Shown here: piece by piece, positions 22,949 to 34,972 of the stretch
Layout of the letters: each line of letters begins with the position of its first letter
How positions within the stretch are numbered: position 1 is the first letter of the stretch
Source: Rhodeus uyekii
Taxonomy: Eukaryota > Chordata > Actinopteri > Cypriniformes > Acheilognathidae
Length of the DNA: 64,000 nucleotides
Reading direction: 5' to 3'
Assembly: GCA_037043235.1 (NCBI GenBank)
Contig: JAWRVZ010000039.1
Location: forward strand, 310,001 to 374,000
Position numbers and translations under genes: made by a program
Notes under the pieces: model-generated
Seen by the model: only the letters and a program-made list of their open reading frames with translations
Told to the model about the DNA's origin: nothing
The model's database searches: none

Positions 22949-25677
22949 CTAATTCTATCAAATCATGTCTAAAATCAGTAATCAAAAATATTAAACATTC
23001 AGCTTTGAGTAGAAATATGATAATATCATTAGAAGAGACTTTCCATTTTACCCCATTGAATGAAACTCAAAATGTGTTTCTGGTTTTGACTGAATCAAAA
23101 TTATAGAGCAGAGCATTTTCAATCAATATTTTCCAGAATTTAATAAAAAATATAATCAAATTTATAATAACATTTTTTCATACCTGCCTTCTTGGATGAA
23201 CATTTCCCCTGAGCTTTTTGCAGAACATGCAATTTGTCTTATTCTCTGTATTCTAGTAGGTAGCATAATTTTGCAACCTGCTGTTTGGTACGGCCTTCGC
23301 GTCAGGGAAACCTCTGTGATGATTTAAATGGATGTCTATTTAACCAACAGCGTTAAAAAGTACATGCTTTTGAACGTACCTAAAGCATAAAATCCTCATG
23401 CCAGGGTAGAAAATATTCCAATAGAAGTATAAATAGAAGCTTTCAGCAGCAGTTGTAAAGTAGTATGTGATGATCAGACCATTTCACACTGTGAAGATTA
23501 CATACACATGCTAACAAAACCATATGTAGTTAAACACACAGCTGTCACACACAATGAGATGAGAATTTTTTCTTTATTGAGATAAGTGTTGCTGTGATCG
23601 TTATATAGCTGCTTACTGCAGGATGTGCCTTCTATGCCAAATGGATTGCTGAGCCTTTATTGAAAGCAATAGCTGGTTCCTTGTAAATGCTTAGAACAGT
23701 AACATTCCTGCTAGTGGTAAGTTCTCAGCGGAATGATTTTAATACATTTTAAACTCACAATCCAGATGGTTGCCTTGGCCTCTCTCAGGATGCATTAGTC
23801 ATTAGGTAGAATTTCTGTCACAAGCACAGGCTCTCACAAAGATTCACCTTGTTAACTGGCGAATTCTGGTTGTAGATTCACTCTGGGCACAAAAGTGGCA
23901 GTTTGACTAGCTTTTATAACTGTAGTATACTCAATGCACCCCGCTGATATTTTAGGAGGGGGATGCCACTTAGGCTGATATTTACAGAGGAGTCCTCTGG
24001 CTCTGACGTGTCCCTGTAACCGTCTGGCATTTTACCGCTGACAATTAGGAATGAAGTCTCAGCATGCAGCATTGTAAACAAATGCAGCATAATGTCACAA
24101 ACAGTGAATCTGTAATAGCTAGCCTTACTCCGCTGTTGGAATATTAGCTGGCAGACAGTTCAGAAAATACACATTCTAAAGTAGACAAATGAGATTGCAT
24201 TGCATTACACTGGAGATGTAATGATGTCATCTCTGGTCAATGTGTTCTTCTCTGTTGGAGGTCAGGTATTATGTTCATGCCAAACAGATATTGATTTAAC
24301 CTCATCAAGTTGGTTAATTTGTAAGCATCCTAAAGCATACTTATTACAAAAAACGAATCATTTTTGTAATCGATGTTTTATCTTGTTTTTCAGTAAATAT
24401 GTTTACATTGTATAAACAAGACGCATTTACTTGAGAAGCAAAATTTTGCAACTGATTTGCATGATCAATAAAGTAAATTAGTAATGTAAAACACTTTTTT
24501 TTGTTACCTGATTTGCATAATCCCTGAATCAGAAACTTTAAAGCGGACTGTGCGTGCCAAAAAAACAAAACCGAAAACAAACAAACTTGTAAATTCTGAA
24601 TTTTTGTATGATTCTGTAATGTTTTTACAATTTTAGTTGTTCTGCCCTGAAAGGAAGCAGAACAACTAATATGTAATTCTGAATATGTAATCCACACATG
24701 CGGTTCATTATTAGTACCAAGCTGCTTGGACAGCATCTCTATATGGATTGCCAATAAGACACTGTATCTCTCAATGGAACACAGACCATGTTAATCCAAG
24801 AAGACATTCACACTCAGCTTCCTGGGAGAATGGGAATGGAGGTGTGAGGAGGAGGGATAGTAAAGTAGTTGTGGCTTCATGTGGGATCAATAGTAGGGGG
24901 GAAAAGTGGGTCAGTGCCAGTACCCCTGAGAGAGGACGGGCTGACCATAGTTAACACTGAAACATAGTGGCAGCCATCTGGAAAGGGAAGCTTGTGACAG
25001 GGAAAGGGGCAAATGGGCGGCAGGGAATAGTGAAAGGATTCGTGTTTGTGGAGAGAGCTAGAAATGATCTATGCTGAGGCAAACATGAGGAATGGAATAT
25101 AAATTATGAATCTTTGACTACTGGCTTGTATTCTGCTGCTCTACCCCAGTCTGATGGACACACACTACAGCTCTCTGCTCAGCCCTCTTTAATCTCAGCC
25201 CTGGAGGTCATTCCTCCCTCCTTCTAGACTGGCAAGTATAATGAGTGGGAATGAGAGGAAGAGTTGAGGAGAACGGGTGGCGAATGAAGAGAGACCGAAA
25301 TTAAAAGATGCCCGTTTAACACCTTCTGCCAGGCTACATCTTTGCTATATTGGATTTTTACCTCAGAGGCGAGAAGTCAGAAATAATTTTTGTTCACCTA
25401 GAGCACTTTTAATGTCAAATCAATATGTTCCCCATAAGAGGCAGGACTGTATTGTGTGATTTAGTGTAACAATCTGGGATGGGAAATATAGTTGTCACCT
25501 AACAGTCAAAATTTAACCTCTTTTAATCATCTAATGCTTCCAACCATTTCTAGATTAAGCTTTGGTTTTTGTATAAGCTTGGTTATCAGGTGAGACACGA
25601 AACATTCAACATTGACAATGAACTTAACTATGATTGTAATTGGGGTAAAAAACACTTCTTTGTATAAGTCAAGATAT
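22949..25677. other. Non-coding, nothing firm
   Basis: Mostly single-copy-like sequence. AT-rich parts lie at 22960-23180 and 24400-24660, and a purine-rich part at 24820-25060. Minus-strand and plus-strand frames of up to 136 codons have no domain. Confidence 0.4.
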
Positions 25678-25834
25678 TTACATTTATGCATTTGGCAGAT
25701 GCTTTTATCCAAAGCGACTTACATTGCATTCAAGACACCCATTGACATTCTACTAATTTCTTGCTTTCTCTCAGAATTGAACCTTTGACCTTTGGTATTG
25801 CAAGTGCCACACTCTACTGATTGAGCTGCAGGAT
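25678..25834 (-). mobile_element. tRNA-derived SINE (cyprinid type), minus strand
   Basis: Read on the minus strand: a tRNA-like head with GCTCAATCAGTAGAGTG (A-box region), the B-box word GGTTCAATTCT (complement of 25773-25783), then AGAAAGCAAGAAATTAG, AATGTAAGTCGCTTTGGAT and the tail AAGCATCTGCCAAATGCA. It is a near-complete copy of the family at 19735 and 49150. Confidence 0.85.
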
Positions 25835-25988
25835 ATAATGAGGCTCCTAACCAAGCTTTTACCAAACCCTTACCCTAACTAAAACAAAATGCAAAACCAG
25901 ACCAACTAGATAAAGGACAGCTCTTAAACAATCAGTATCCTTTGAAATGCTTTGAACAACTCAAAACGTCAGAGGAGAAATAAATATA

Positions 25989-26538
25989 CAGTGAAATACG
26001 GTTATGTCGACGGCCTCGGGGGTTGCAAAAAGGCGTCAAGATAACCGATGATCGAGAAAACCAACAGCCAATATGGAGCCTAAGAACGATGTGTGCTTTC
26101 ACTTCAGAGAGTCTCCAAAAGTCTCCAATAACTCCAGATAAAGTTATTAGATTTGTCGCTGGTTGCTTTTTTGAAAATGTGGTCTGAATATATAGCGACA
26201 AAGGCGCTAAGTTGGCAACACTGTCCGCGAGTTCTTCTGCAGCTGCACGGCACTGTGAGTGAAGCGTCACTGGAGATTCACGTGCGATCCACGGGCAACG
26301 CGAATTCAGCGCATGCGCAGTGAACTAGGTACGATCATGAGTCACGAGATAACCATGTGAAGTGGCGAATTTGTCCCTCCTTTGTGCTTGAGATACTAGG
26401 GTTCGGCGACATAAAAGAATCGACGTAACCAATGAGAAAATACTTAGACAAATAGGGAGTTTGGCGCTTCCACTTCAAAAACGTCAACATAATAGGGTTG
26501 GCGAGTTAACCGTGAGTCGAAATAAGTGAACTCCACTG
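25989..26538. mobile_element. Tigger-like MITE, copy B (550 bp)
   Basis: It starts CAGTGAAATACGGTTATGTC and ends GTGAACTCCACTG, with TA outside each end (25987-25988 and 26539-26540). It shares most of its 3' 300 bp with copy A at 12087-12690 and differs by small indels. The ends are imperfect inverted repeats of pogo/Tigger type. It contains the word GCGCATGCGCA at 26309-26319. No transposase is encoded. Confidence 0.8.
26309..26319. promoter_or_regulatory. NRF1-like palindrome inside MITE copy B
   Basis: GCGCATGCGCA sits at the position equivalent to the site in copy A. Its retention in both copies while flanks differ is seen directly. Function is not shown. Confidence 0.45.
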
Positions 26539-26540
26539 TA

Positions 26541-29500
26541 GTTCACTATAACATTGAAATATACGTCACACACATGCTATATTGCTAAATATAGGCCCCA
26601 GGCCCTTAAATTAATTGTTCAATTAATTTAATTTTCTCACCCTCATGTTGTTTCAAACCTGACAGTGGGGTCCCGTGTTGTTTTGGACTCCACTGACTAG
26701 TATTACCTTTATATAGAAAATCAAAATATTTAGTTTTGTTTCAACACAGTAAACAAGGAAGCAATATTTGATCTTGCATAAAACATAGGAACATTATCTA
26801 CATCTATCCACAAATCTCATCTTGAGATCTCTGTGGACATTCAGCTATAAGTAGTGTGTGGTTTCCTGATGGAAAAAAACGCAGGTTTTCATTGCAGTGT
26901 CCATAAATTATTCAGTCCTGATGACGACTGATCTGAGCTGCTGTTTTAGCTCTGATGGTCACTGATATGCTTTAATCTATGGATGGAAAGTATATGCTTT
27001 AGCTAACTGCTAATGGAGCAGCATGGCTGAATGATCATGCTTCCAGATGCCAATACGAGTATGTAGTTACACCACTGAGAGCAGTTAGAAGTCCTTCAGA
27101 TGTAACAACAACAAAAACCAGGTGGGAATGTTACGCCGTCTGTGGCTGAAGAACGGACCACAGTCACAGGCACTTTCTCTGATGATCCATTAGTCCGCTC
27201 TGGCGCTCATTTGCTGTAATCCCACCGAAGGCCGTCACTGACCTTCCCTCTGTCACATCTCTAATAAGGCTAGTTTGGATCGCAGAGCGATGGGTTTTAA
27301 CGTTAGCTTCTGAGCTCTTGTGATATTGCCATGTCATTAATGTACAATCAGGCTTTGGGTTAGTAAGAAAAGGAGGAAGCTTCAAAAGAGCTCTTCCCTC
27401 AAGTAGACTTGAGAGTGTCATTGGTAATCGGATTGAGGCTGGAGTGAGGCATGGCATTGAATATTCCACTGCAGTCTTCTGTGCTAGAGTTAATTATTAA
27501 ACTAGAATTACTATAGTAGTAGTACCATTAAAGGAATTAATCATACACAAATGAACATTCTGTCATCATTTGCTCAACCTCATGTTCCAAACCAGAATAT
27601 GTTTGATACTCTCTGGGATACTGCTCTTTTCAATATGAACAAGGGTTGCCAAGCTAAAAAAAAAAAGGTAAATAGATCAAACTTAGTTTATTAGAATTTA
27701 GATTCCTGAATTTAGGTCATTTTAATGTTTTTTTATTTAGTTTTCTATATTATTTTTGGGTAGACTTGTCCCGTAAGCACTAGAGCTAACCTTAACGTTT
27801 GAACTAACAGGAATACCAATGCTCAATGACCTGACGGAAAGCAACAGCAGTTGTCTTCCAAGCTTCCAAGAAATACAAGACTGATAGTAATAAGGACAAA
27901 TAATATGAGACACATGGGATCTTCACACATCAGAAAGCTCATTTCCTATGTCTGCTTTGGTTTTTAAGCCTTAGAGATGTGTAACGCTATCATAGTTTGC
28001 ATGTTTCTGCAGTGTACGGTTTCTGAAGCATTTCAGCTGAGGTGGCTGGAAATGAGGCTCTGTCAAGTATTCCTGTATATGGCAAATTTGCTGACTCAGT
28101 CTTCTGCTTGACGTGCCACTGCACTGATATGCTTGACATCGCTCAAGTGCTCATAACAACTGCAGTTTTCTTCTGAAATTTGTAAGGCAGAGATAGACAC
28201 ACAGGAGAATGGCAACAGAGATGGAGGAGATACACTGCAACTAGCTTTCAAATGCAGTATCTGTGGGTGACAGAGCATATGAGGTAATATGTCAAAGATA
28301 GCAAGGAGAGACAGAGATCACGTTTCTTAGAGTGCAGCTGCTAGCGTAATGAGGGGTGATGAATGTCTCTCTCTAATCACTCTGCTATGCTTCAGAAAAG
28401 ATGAGGAAAAGTACATTAGACAGCCGTGGTGTTTTTATGCAGCCGCAGATCTTAATCAAATCAGTGAGGAGCACTTGAAAAAGCATGCCATCTAAACAAC
28501 AAGAGGTAAGCAAATAGCTCAAGAGCCTCTGCTTTTTAGATGCTGCTTAAAAGCTCAAGGAGTCAGGAAATCAGAGAAGTCATTTGTAACCCTCTCTTTC
28601 CTAACCTGAATGCTAATGGACAGGGAGGATCTCCCAGTGAGTGATTGAGAAGGTGTAAAGAGCGCATTTGGTAGTTAATGTGAGTAAGAGTGAGCAAATG
28701 AGGGGACTGGATGAAAGTGTGGGAGGATAGGGGTAGTTTTCCTATTATGAATCAAAGGAAGACAAGGCATCAATAATATATCTTGTTCAATTTCAAGGTG
28801 TAGATTAGCGCTCCCTTGGCGTGACTTCAGAAAGTCTTTACATAATTAAGTTGCAATGAAGAACTTGAGAGCGAGTCTATTCTCTTATTCCGCCTGATAA
28901 TGGAGATTTATGTGGAGCATTGTTGAATATGATTTACTTTAGCTGACTACTGTAAAGCGGGAACAGCAAGAAAGATGTAGGTAGATGTATCTATCTATAC
29001 ATCTATCTCGCTGTGAATGGTTTTATCGTTTTACTGTATAGCAAAAAAAAAAAATTATGTATATATATAAAATTTGGCTTTTCTAGGTAAAAAATCCCAG
29101 TCAGTTTCAATCTCTTTGAACATCAGTTAAAAGTTTGAACATCAGTTTTTCCTCCAGATTTTAAGACAGTTGCTAGGACACATTTCTCAATACCATTTCT
29201 CAATCTATGTGAGCTAAACTGGATAATTCATCATTAGTTTTGTACAACATTTATTCAGTGACTTTCAAATTAAAAGACATCAGTTTTTTTCTCAGTTGGA
29301 AAACTTTATGGATCGAAAGGCCAATTTTCCTATTTACATACTCTTTTCTGTTAAACTCAAGTTCAGAACCTAACATGATACAATTTTCCAAAGTGTTTTG
29401 ATCGTTTTAATGCATTCTGTGTTTGAAATGAACTGCTGTGCCAAGTTGAAAGTTAGTTATGAGAACTGTGAAGTATTGAAAAATGTGTCATAACGGTTGT

Positions 29501-30288
29501 AAAAATAAAATAAAAGCCAATCGCATCCTGTTTGTTGCCTCAAATCAAAATCAGGGACTGAATTAGAAAGGCATTCTCAATTCAATTCTGTTACAGAACC
29601 TTCCTGTGCTGACCCAGCCACTAGCTAATTCCCATCACATCCCTCTTCGGCACAGAGAAAATGTCCAATATTGCTCTTGATTTCAGTGAGAGACAGACAG
29701 ACAAACACAGAAGAAGCTGGAAGCGGTGGAAATCAATTATGTCAGAGAGTGGCGTACTCTCAAACTGAGCACAGCCGTCGCTGCTCTGAGCAGGTTAGCT
29801 TTAATCATCTGTACACCCTCAGTCCCATTCAGCGTCTCGCCACTCTTAGCCGTAGCCCTTAAAGCTTTTGATATGGATACGTCTACAGCCTTTCTCTCTG
29901 CTCTTTTTCAGTTTGCAGTCTCTGGTTTAAGAATTGATTGCTCTTGCTTTGGCCCTCTGAATTGCTGCCTGGAAAGAGGGGTCCCTACTTGTTCAAAGAA
30001 AGAAAAAAAAGAAAGCTTGCATCAAATCAAATGAAAATCTGTAGGAAGTAAGGAAGAAAACGGATGAAGCCGACCTTCCCTGATAATGGAGGGCATGGTA
30101 AGCTCTCTCCCATCATGTCTGTGATTCGTTATGAGGTCACCACCAGTAGTGACGGACAGGTGGCTGTTGTAGAGCTGCGACCCATAACAGTTGTGATGTA
30201 ATTGAAATACAGCAAGCTTTAGAACTCTGTTAACTCCAGATGAAGTTAGTTAGTTTTCTTGGGCTGTTTGATAAAGGATGAGTCAATA

Positions 30289-30290
<2 letters not shown>
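26541..30290. other. Non-coding with small MITE fragments
   Basis: Mostly single-copy-like. Two fragments, about 26630-26665 (CTCACCCTCATGTTGTTTCA) and 27565-27600 (TCTGTCATCATTTGCTCAAC), match the arms of the TTAA-type MITE family. A TATC-rich run lies at about 28985-29010, and a poly-A run then TATA at 29043-29072. The block 28780-28960 is repeat-free. No gene was recognised. Confidence 0.4.

Positions 30291-30352
<62 letters not shown>
30291..30352. repeat. (GT)31 microsatellite
   Basis: 62 bp of uninterrupted GT directly abut the terminal repeat of the Tc1 relic that starts at 30353. Confidence 0.98.
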
Positions 30353-30355
<3 letters not shown>

Positions 30356-31467
30356 CACCAAAAGGATTATTAGGAACACCATACTAATCATGTGTTTGAC
30401 CCCCTTTCGCCTTCAGAACTGCCTTAATTCTACGTGGCATTGATTCAACAAGGTGCTGAAAGCATTCTTTAGAAATGTTGGCCCATATTGACAGGATAGC
30501 ATCTTGTAGTTGATGGAGATTTGTGGGATGCACATCCAGGCACGAAGCTCCCGTTCCACCACATCCCAAAGATGCTCTATTGGGTTGAGATCTGGTGACT
30601 GTGGGGGCCATTTTAGTACAGTGAACTCATTGTCATGTTCAAGAAACCAATTTGAAATGATTCGAGCTTTGTGACATTATCCTGCTGGAAGTAGCCATCA
30701 GAGGATGGGTACATGGTGGTCATAAAGGGATGGACATGGTCAGAAACAATTCTCAGGTAGACCGTGGCATTTAAACGATTTCCAATTGGCACTAAGGGGC
30801 CTAAAGTGTGCCAAGAAAACATCCCCCACACCATTACACCACCACCAGCCTGCACAGTGGTAACAAGGCATGATTGATCCATGTTCTCATTCGGTTTACT
30901 CCAAATTCTGACTCTACCAACTGAAGGTCTCAACAGAAATCAAGACTCATCAGACCAGGCAACATTTTTCCAGTCTTCAACTATCCAATTTTGGTGAGCT
31001 TCTGCAAATTGTAGCCTCTTTTTCCTATTTGTAGTGGAGATGAGTGGTACCCGGTGAGGTCTTCTGCTGTTGTAGCCCATCCGCCTCAAGGTTTTGTGTG
31101 TTGTGACTTTACAAATGCTTTGCTGCATACCTCGGTTGTAACGAGTGTTTATTTCAGTCAAAGTTGCTCTTCTATCAGCTTGTATCAGTCGGCACATTCT
31201 CCTCTGACCTCTAGCATCAACAAGGCATTTTTGCCCACAGGACTGCTGCATACTGGATGTTTTTCCCTTTTCACACCATTCTTTGTAAACCTTAGAAATG
31301 GTTGTGCGTTAAAATCCCAGTAACTGAGCAGACTGAAATATCACCCAAATGAAAATAGCAATAGCATGAAATAGCACTCAAAATTGCTTAAATCACTCTT
31401 CTTTCCCATTCTGACATTCAGTTCAGGACATTGTCTTGACCAGGACCACACCTCTAAATGCATGTGA
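30353..31467 (-). mobile_element. Tc1-like transposon relic, minus strand
   Basis: The left end reads ACTCACCAAAAGGATTATTA, the terminal repeat of a well-known cyprinid Tc1 family. The body is colinear with that family over about 1.1 kb. Beyond about 31467 the expected second end (CCTAATAATCCTTT-type) is missing, so the element is truncated at its 5' side relative to the transposase gene. The N-terminal coding part also carries a small deletion near 31340-31370. The transposase is described separately. Confidence 0.9.
30384..31340 (-). pseudogene. Tc1 transposase pseudogene
   Basis: Read on the minus strand in three broken pieces. The piece at 30940-31251 carries the second half of the paired-like DNA-binding region (ADRRATLTEINTRYNRG, RRMGYNSRRPHRVPL) and the first catalytic block VAWSDES. 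A TGA at 30940-30942 then replaces the arginine codon CGA. The frame continues at 30613-30933 with GGGVMVWGMFSWHTLGPL and the second-aspartate block GYFQQDN. There a small deletion near 30674 shifts the frame. The C-terminal piece at 30384-30611 has VHPTNLHQLQDAILSIW and the end LVESMPRRIKAVLKAKGG. The full gene would be about 340 residues. This copy is inactive. Confidence 0.9.
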
Positions 31468-33282
31468 TTTTTATATATTATATGTAATGATTCATATTAC
31501 AATAGTGTCACTGCTAATTAAAAAAAGTCAAGATGTTGTTATTAACTAGAACTATAAAAAATGATTTTCCTTGAAATAATTCTTAAAATAATTACAAATA
31601 ATTAGATGTCTCAACTAACATTTCTATTGCAACATTTCAGTACTAAAAATAAAAAAGTTAAATAAATCATTAATTTAGAAATGACAAAAATGACACGTAA
31701 AAATGGAAAACTTAAAATATAAAAGTTAGTTCAAAACATTAATAAATACTCTTGTTGTATGTAAATCATTCTATCGTGGTGTGACAAAAAAACACAAACC
31801 ATAAAAAATATGAAATTAGATCATAGAGGGGAGTTTTCCTTTTTTTAAAGATTTTTGTGGACATTTGGAATGTACGTGGGTGGATGTCACTTTTTAACTT
31901 GACTCATTGGCAGGCATTTGTATGATAGCGAGGGATAGAATTAGCAAAGAATAAAGTCTTAAGCATGACTGTAGTTCCCAGTCATCCTGTGTCAAACTGA
32001 ATGGTTTCTAAAGCAAACTGTGAGCATGAGATGAATGAGATGAATGAACACAATATGGCCCTCTTGTTGCTCCCACCATCGGTCTGTCTAGACGGCATAC
32101 AATTGTAACATTACAAATCGATGATTCACTCAAGGCTCCACTCACACATAGATAGAGCAGAAGGTGTCAGAGTGTCAACCCCCTATCATACAGACCCCCG
32201 GTCAGCCAGCTTTCTTATTAGCGTAATATTAGCCCTGTATGTCCCACTTGCATGTGCTTTTATTGTTTATCAGAATGGTGCGCAGCAACATCCATGACAA
32301 TGTACTGCAGAGAAGTGTGTTTGTGGGAGAAGAAAGGTCATTTGAAGAACAACATCAGCCTGGAAGAAAAGGCACTGCCCATGAATTAGTGATGGTGTTG
32401 CTCTTCCTGACAGTTGTACTCTCTAGAACACACACGCACACACTCTTACTCTCAAACTCACTGTCGTTGATGCTTAACCCATCTTTTTCCAGACCTTGCC
32501 AGGATATTCTGTGTAGATGTGGATCATGTGCTGCCCTCCATCCACCCCTTGACACACTCGCTTCCAGTTCTGGCCTCTCTTGTCCGAGTGTTGACATGCA
32601 ATTAATTGGAGCAGAAATGTAGGTTTAATATTTAATCATTCATGAAAAAATAAAGTTCTAGGAAAGAGGAAGGTGTCTCTTTTAGTATGCACACTTCTCT
32701 GAGCTGCAGATTCTCTCATGCGCTTTTTCCTTTTCTCTTTTTTCCCCATTGGCCATCTCTTTTCTTCTCTCTCTAGGGTGTATGTTTGCGTGTTACAGCT
32801 AAAGAACAATGTCTTTTCATGTGCATAAAAGAGGAGACAGTTAGAGGCAGAACATTTACAGGGAGACGAGGGGGGCATCTGTTTGTACAAAACTGTCAAT
32901 ACATACTTTATCTACCTTTCTGTGGTTTGCCTTCCCTGTAAATTCACTATCTGTCTTAGTAGAGTAGTGTGACAAAAATGTCCTTGAGAACAAGGATGGG
33001 TACATGGTAGTTATAACTTTGTCTTTAATTGAAGCAAGTGAGTTGTTTTTAGAAAAGCGAGCTCAGTCGGTGGAAATTTGGCACTGGAGGTCACCATACC
33101 GTTGGTTGCTAGTAAATTGCTATCAACAAATGAGATTTTAATTTGCATTACAAATACGATGTCATTCTCTTTTGACAAGTTGCTGCCATGAAAGGAAAAT
33201 GTGTATGTCTGTTGCAGCAGTTTAATCTCTTTTGCCCTAAAATATTTACTTGATGTTCCCATCGAGATTTTAAGTTTAAAGA
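31468..33282. other. Non-coding, nothing firm
   Basis: AT-rich (31480-31830), then single-copy-like sequence. Open frames near 32239-32622 (127 codons) and on the minus strand at 33011-33379 have no recognisable domain. No splice-bounded exon could be defended. Confidence 0.4.
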
Positions 33283-34110
33283 TGCGTTTAAAGCCTTCGG
33301 GCAGATTTTTACTTCTAGATACGAGTAAATATTCGAGATATGAGCACGCGTACTGACGCTGATGCCGATGCACGTTCACTTCACACGTTCGCTGACTTCT
33401 GTATGCGTCGCCAGCGAGTTGCTGATTTTCTCTCTATTTTATGCATTATTCTTCATAATAGCGATAAGTTCTATGAAAGTGAGTGGTAAGGATGGTAGTG
33501 AGAAGAAGAAACGCATGATGACCATGGAAATGAAGCATGAAATTGTAGATAAATATGAGGGCGGTGCCCGCGTGAGGGATCTAGCAGCAAGAGCATCAGG
33601 AGGAACTGTTGACTGAGGAGTTGATCGAGCTACAGATGATGGAACATACGCAGGTGTTGCAAGAGCTCAGCAGTGGCGAGGAGGAGGAGGGGGAACCGGT
33701 GGAAAACATTTCTACAAGTGAAATTAAGGAAGTGATGGCTATGTGGCAGAAGGTTTCTGATTTCATTGAAAAGAAACACCCTGATAAATCGACAACTGGT
33801 CATGCTTCAGCGCTTTTTGAAGACACGTGCCTTACTCATTTTTAAAGGGAGACAGAAACAAATCTTCCTCGGTTGGTATTTTGTTAAAAGGTCTGCGCAA
33901 AGTGAAAGTGAGGGTAGTCAGGCGAAAAAAGGTAAGAAAGGGTAAGAAAACAAATCGAAAAAGCAAAACAATAATTTAAAATGGAAAAGTTAAAACAAAA
34001 TACGTAAGCTAAGTTTAGATAAGCTAAATTTGTTTTCTATTATTTCTTATGGGAAAACATGATTCTAGACACAAGCAACTCTAGTTACGAGCTCTGCCCT
34101 GCAACTGATT
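33283..34110 (+). mobile_element. Internally deleted Tigger/pogo element
   Basis: It begins in a region with ATACGAGTAAATATTCGAGA and ends near CTATTATTTCTTATGGGAAA, AGACACAAGCAACTCTAG and TTACGAGCTC. These words resemble terminal sequences of fish Tigger elements. Between them lie the first about 45 codons and the last about 110 codons of a Tigger-type transposase, with the DNA-binding and DDE core missing. Exact outer boundaries are unclear because the left terminus is diverged or truncated. Confidence 0.75.
33473..33945 (+). pseudogene. Tigger (CENP-B-like) transposase, deleted core
   Basis: The start codon is at 33473, and the N-terminus MKVSGKDGSEKKKRM is typical of Tigger/TIGD proteins. 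The helix-turn-helix region EMKHEIVDKYEGGARVRDLA is followed at once by a deletion junction near 33595-33610 and a stop. In another frame from about 33603 the C-terminal portion follows (LTEELIELQMMEH, an acidic EEEEG run, IKEVMAMWQKVSDFIEKKHP, ALFEDTCL). After an extra T near 33843 the last segment (GRQKQIFLGWYFVKRSA) runs to a stop at 33943. The whole CENP-B DNA-binding tail and DDE catalytic domain are absent. It is non-functional and comparable to non-autonomous deletion derivatives. Confidence 0.8.
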
Positions 34111-34141
34111 ATGCTGGTTTCTTGAGGTATTAATGTACATA

Positions 34142-34612
34142 CAGTGGTGTGAAAAAGCGTTTGTACCCTTCCTGATTTCTTATTTTCTTTGCAGGTTTGT
34201 CACACTTAAATGTTTCTGATCATCAAGCAGATTTAAATATTAGTCAATGATAACACAAAATGCAGTTTTTCAATGAAGGTTGTTATTGTTATTAAGGGAA
34301 ACAAAATCCAAACCTTCACGGCCCGGTGTAAAAGGGTGTTTGCCCCCTAAACCTAATAACTGGTTGGGCCACCTTAGCAGCAACCACTGCAATCAACCAT
34401 TTGCGATAACTTGCATTGAGTCTTTTACAGCGCTGTGGAGGAATTTTGGCCCACTCATCTTTGCAGAATTGTTGTAATTCAGCTACATTGTAGGGTTTTC
34501 AAGTATGAACTGCCTAAAGTCGTGACAGAATATCACAATAGGATTCAGGTCAGGACTTTGACTTTTCCACTCCAAAGTCTTCAGGTGGACTTGCTGGTGT
34601 GTTTTGCATTAT
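34142..34612 (-). mobile_element. Tdr1-like Tc1 relic, terminal part
   Basis: The element begins at the TA of 34140-34141 with CAGTGGTGTGAAAAAGCG, the terminal repeat of the Tdr1-like family. It continues colinearly through TTTGTCACACTTAAATGTTT, CTAATAACTGGTTGGGCCAC, GCGCTGTGGAGGAATTTTGG and GGTGGACTTGCTGGTG. It breaks off at about 34612, so it holds one end and the C-terminal coding part of a minus-strand transposase. The central part of the family is present separately at 22323-22912. Confidence 0.85.
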
Positions 34613-34915
34613 CATGACTGCTACTTACTTTAAGTTTCACCTCCACAAAGACTAAATCTAATCATGTTTACATGAAATAAGCCTGCTCCCAAGCAAGTTT
34701 GAGCTTATGGACCTGTTGCTATGCCAGCAACTCCGGGAAGATCTTCGAAGAAACTAACAATCTTGGATCATGTCAAATCGTCAACAGTAAAATCCAGATA
34801 ACTGAGTAATCCATGTATGAGTAACAGGCTCCTGGTAGTTAATTCGTTTTTTTACCTGACTGTTCTGTTTTACCTTGATGACTCCCCCATTTTTTTTGCC
34901 TTCAGTTTCCTTTGT
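34613..34915. other. Non-coding, nothing recognised
   Basis: No gene or repeat family was recognised between the Tc1 fragment and the shared segment. Confidence 0.4.
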
Positions 34916-34972
34916 TTTACGTGGTTGTGTGTCAGTTTGCTCCTGCGATTTCCTGTATGTTCCTTTTCCGTT
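34916..34972. repeat. Unidentified repeat, copy 1
   Basis: TTTTACGTGGTTGTGTGTCA followed by TCCTGCGATTTCCTGTATGT aligns over about 50 bp with 36121-36175 (TTTTATGTGGTTGTGTTAG, CTCCTGCAATCTCCTGTATG). Only these two copies were seen, and the family is not identified. Confidence 0.6.

Noticed and set aside
24344..24754. 136-codon minus-strand frame
   Set aside because: Lies in AT-rich sequence and shows no motif or exon signals.
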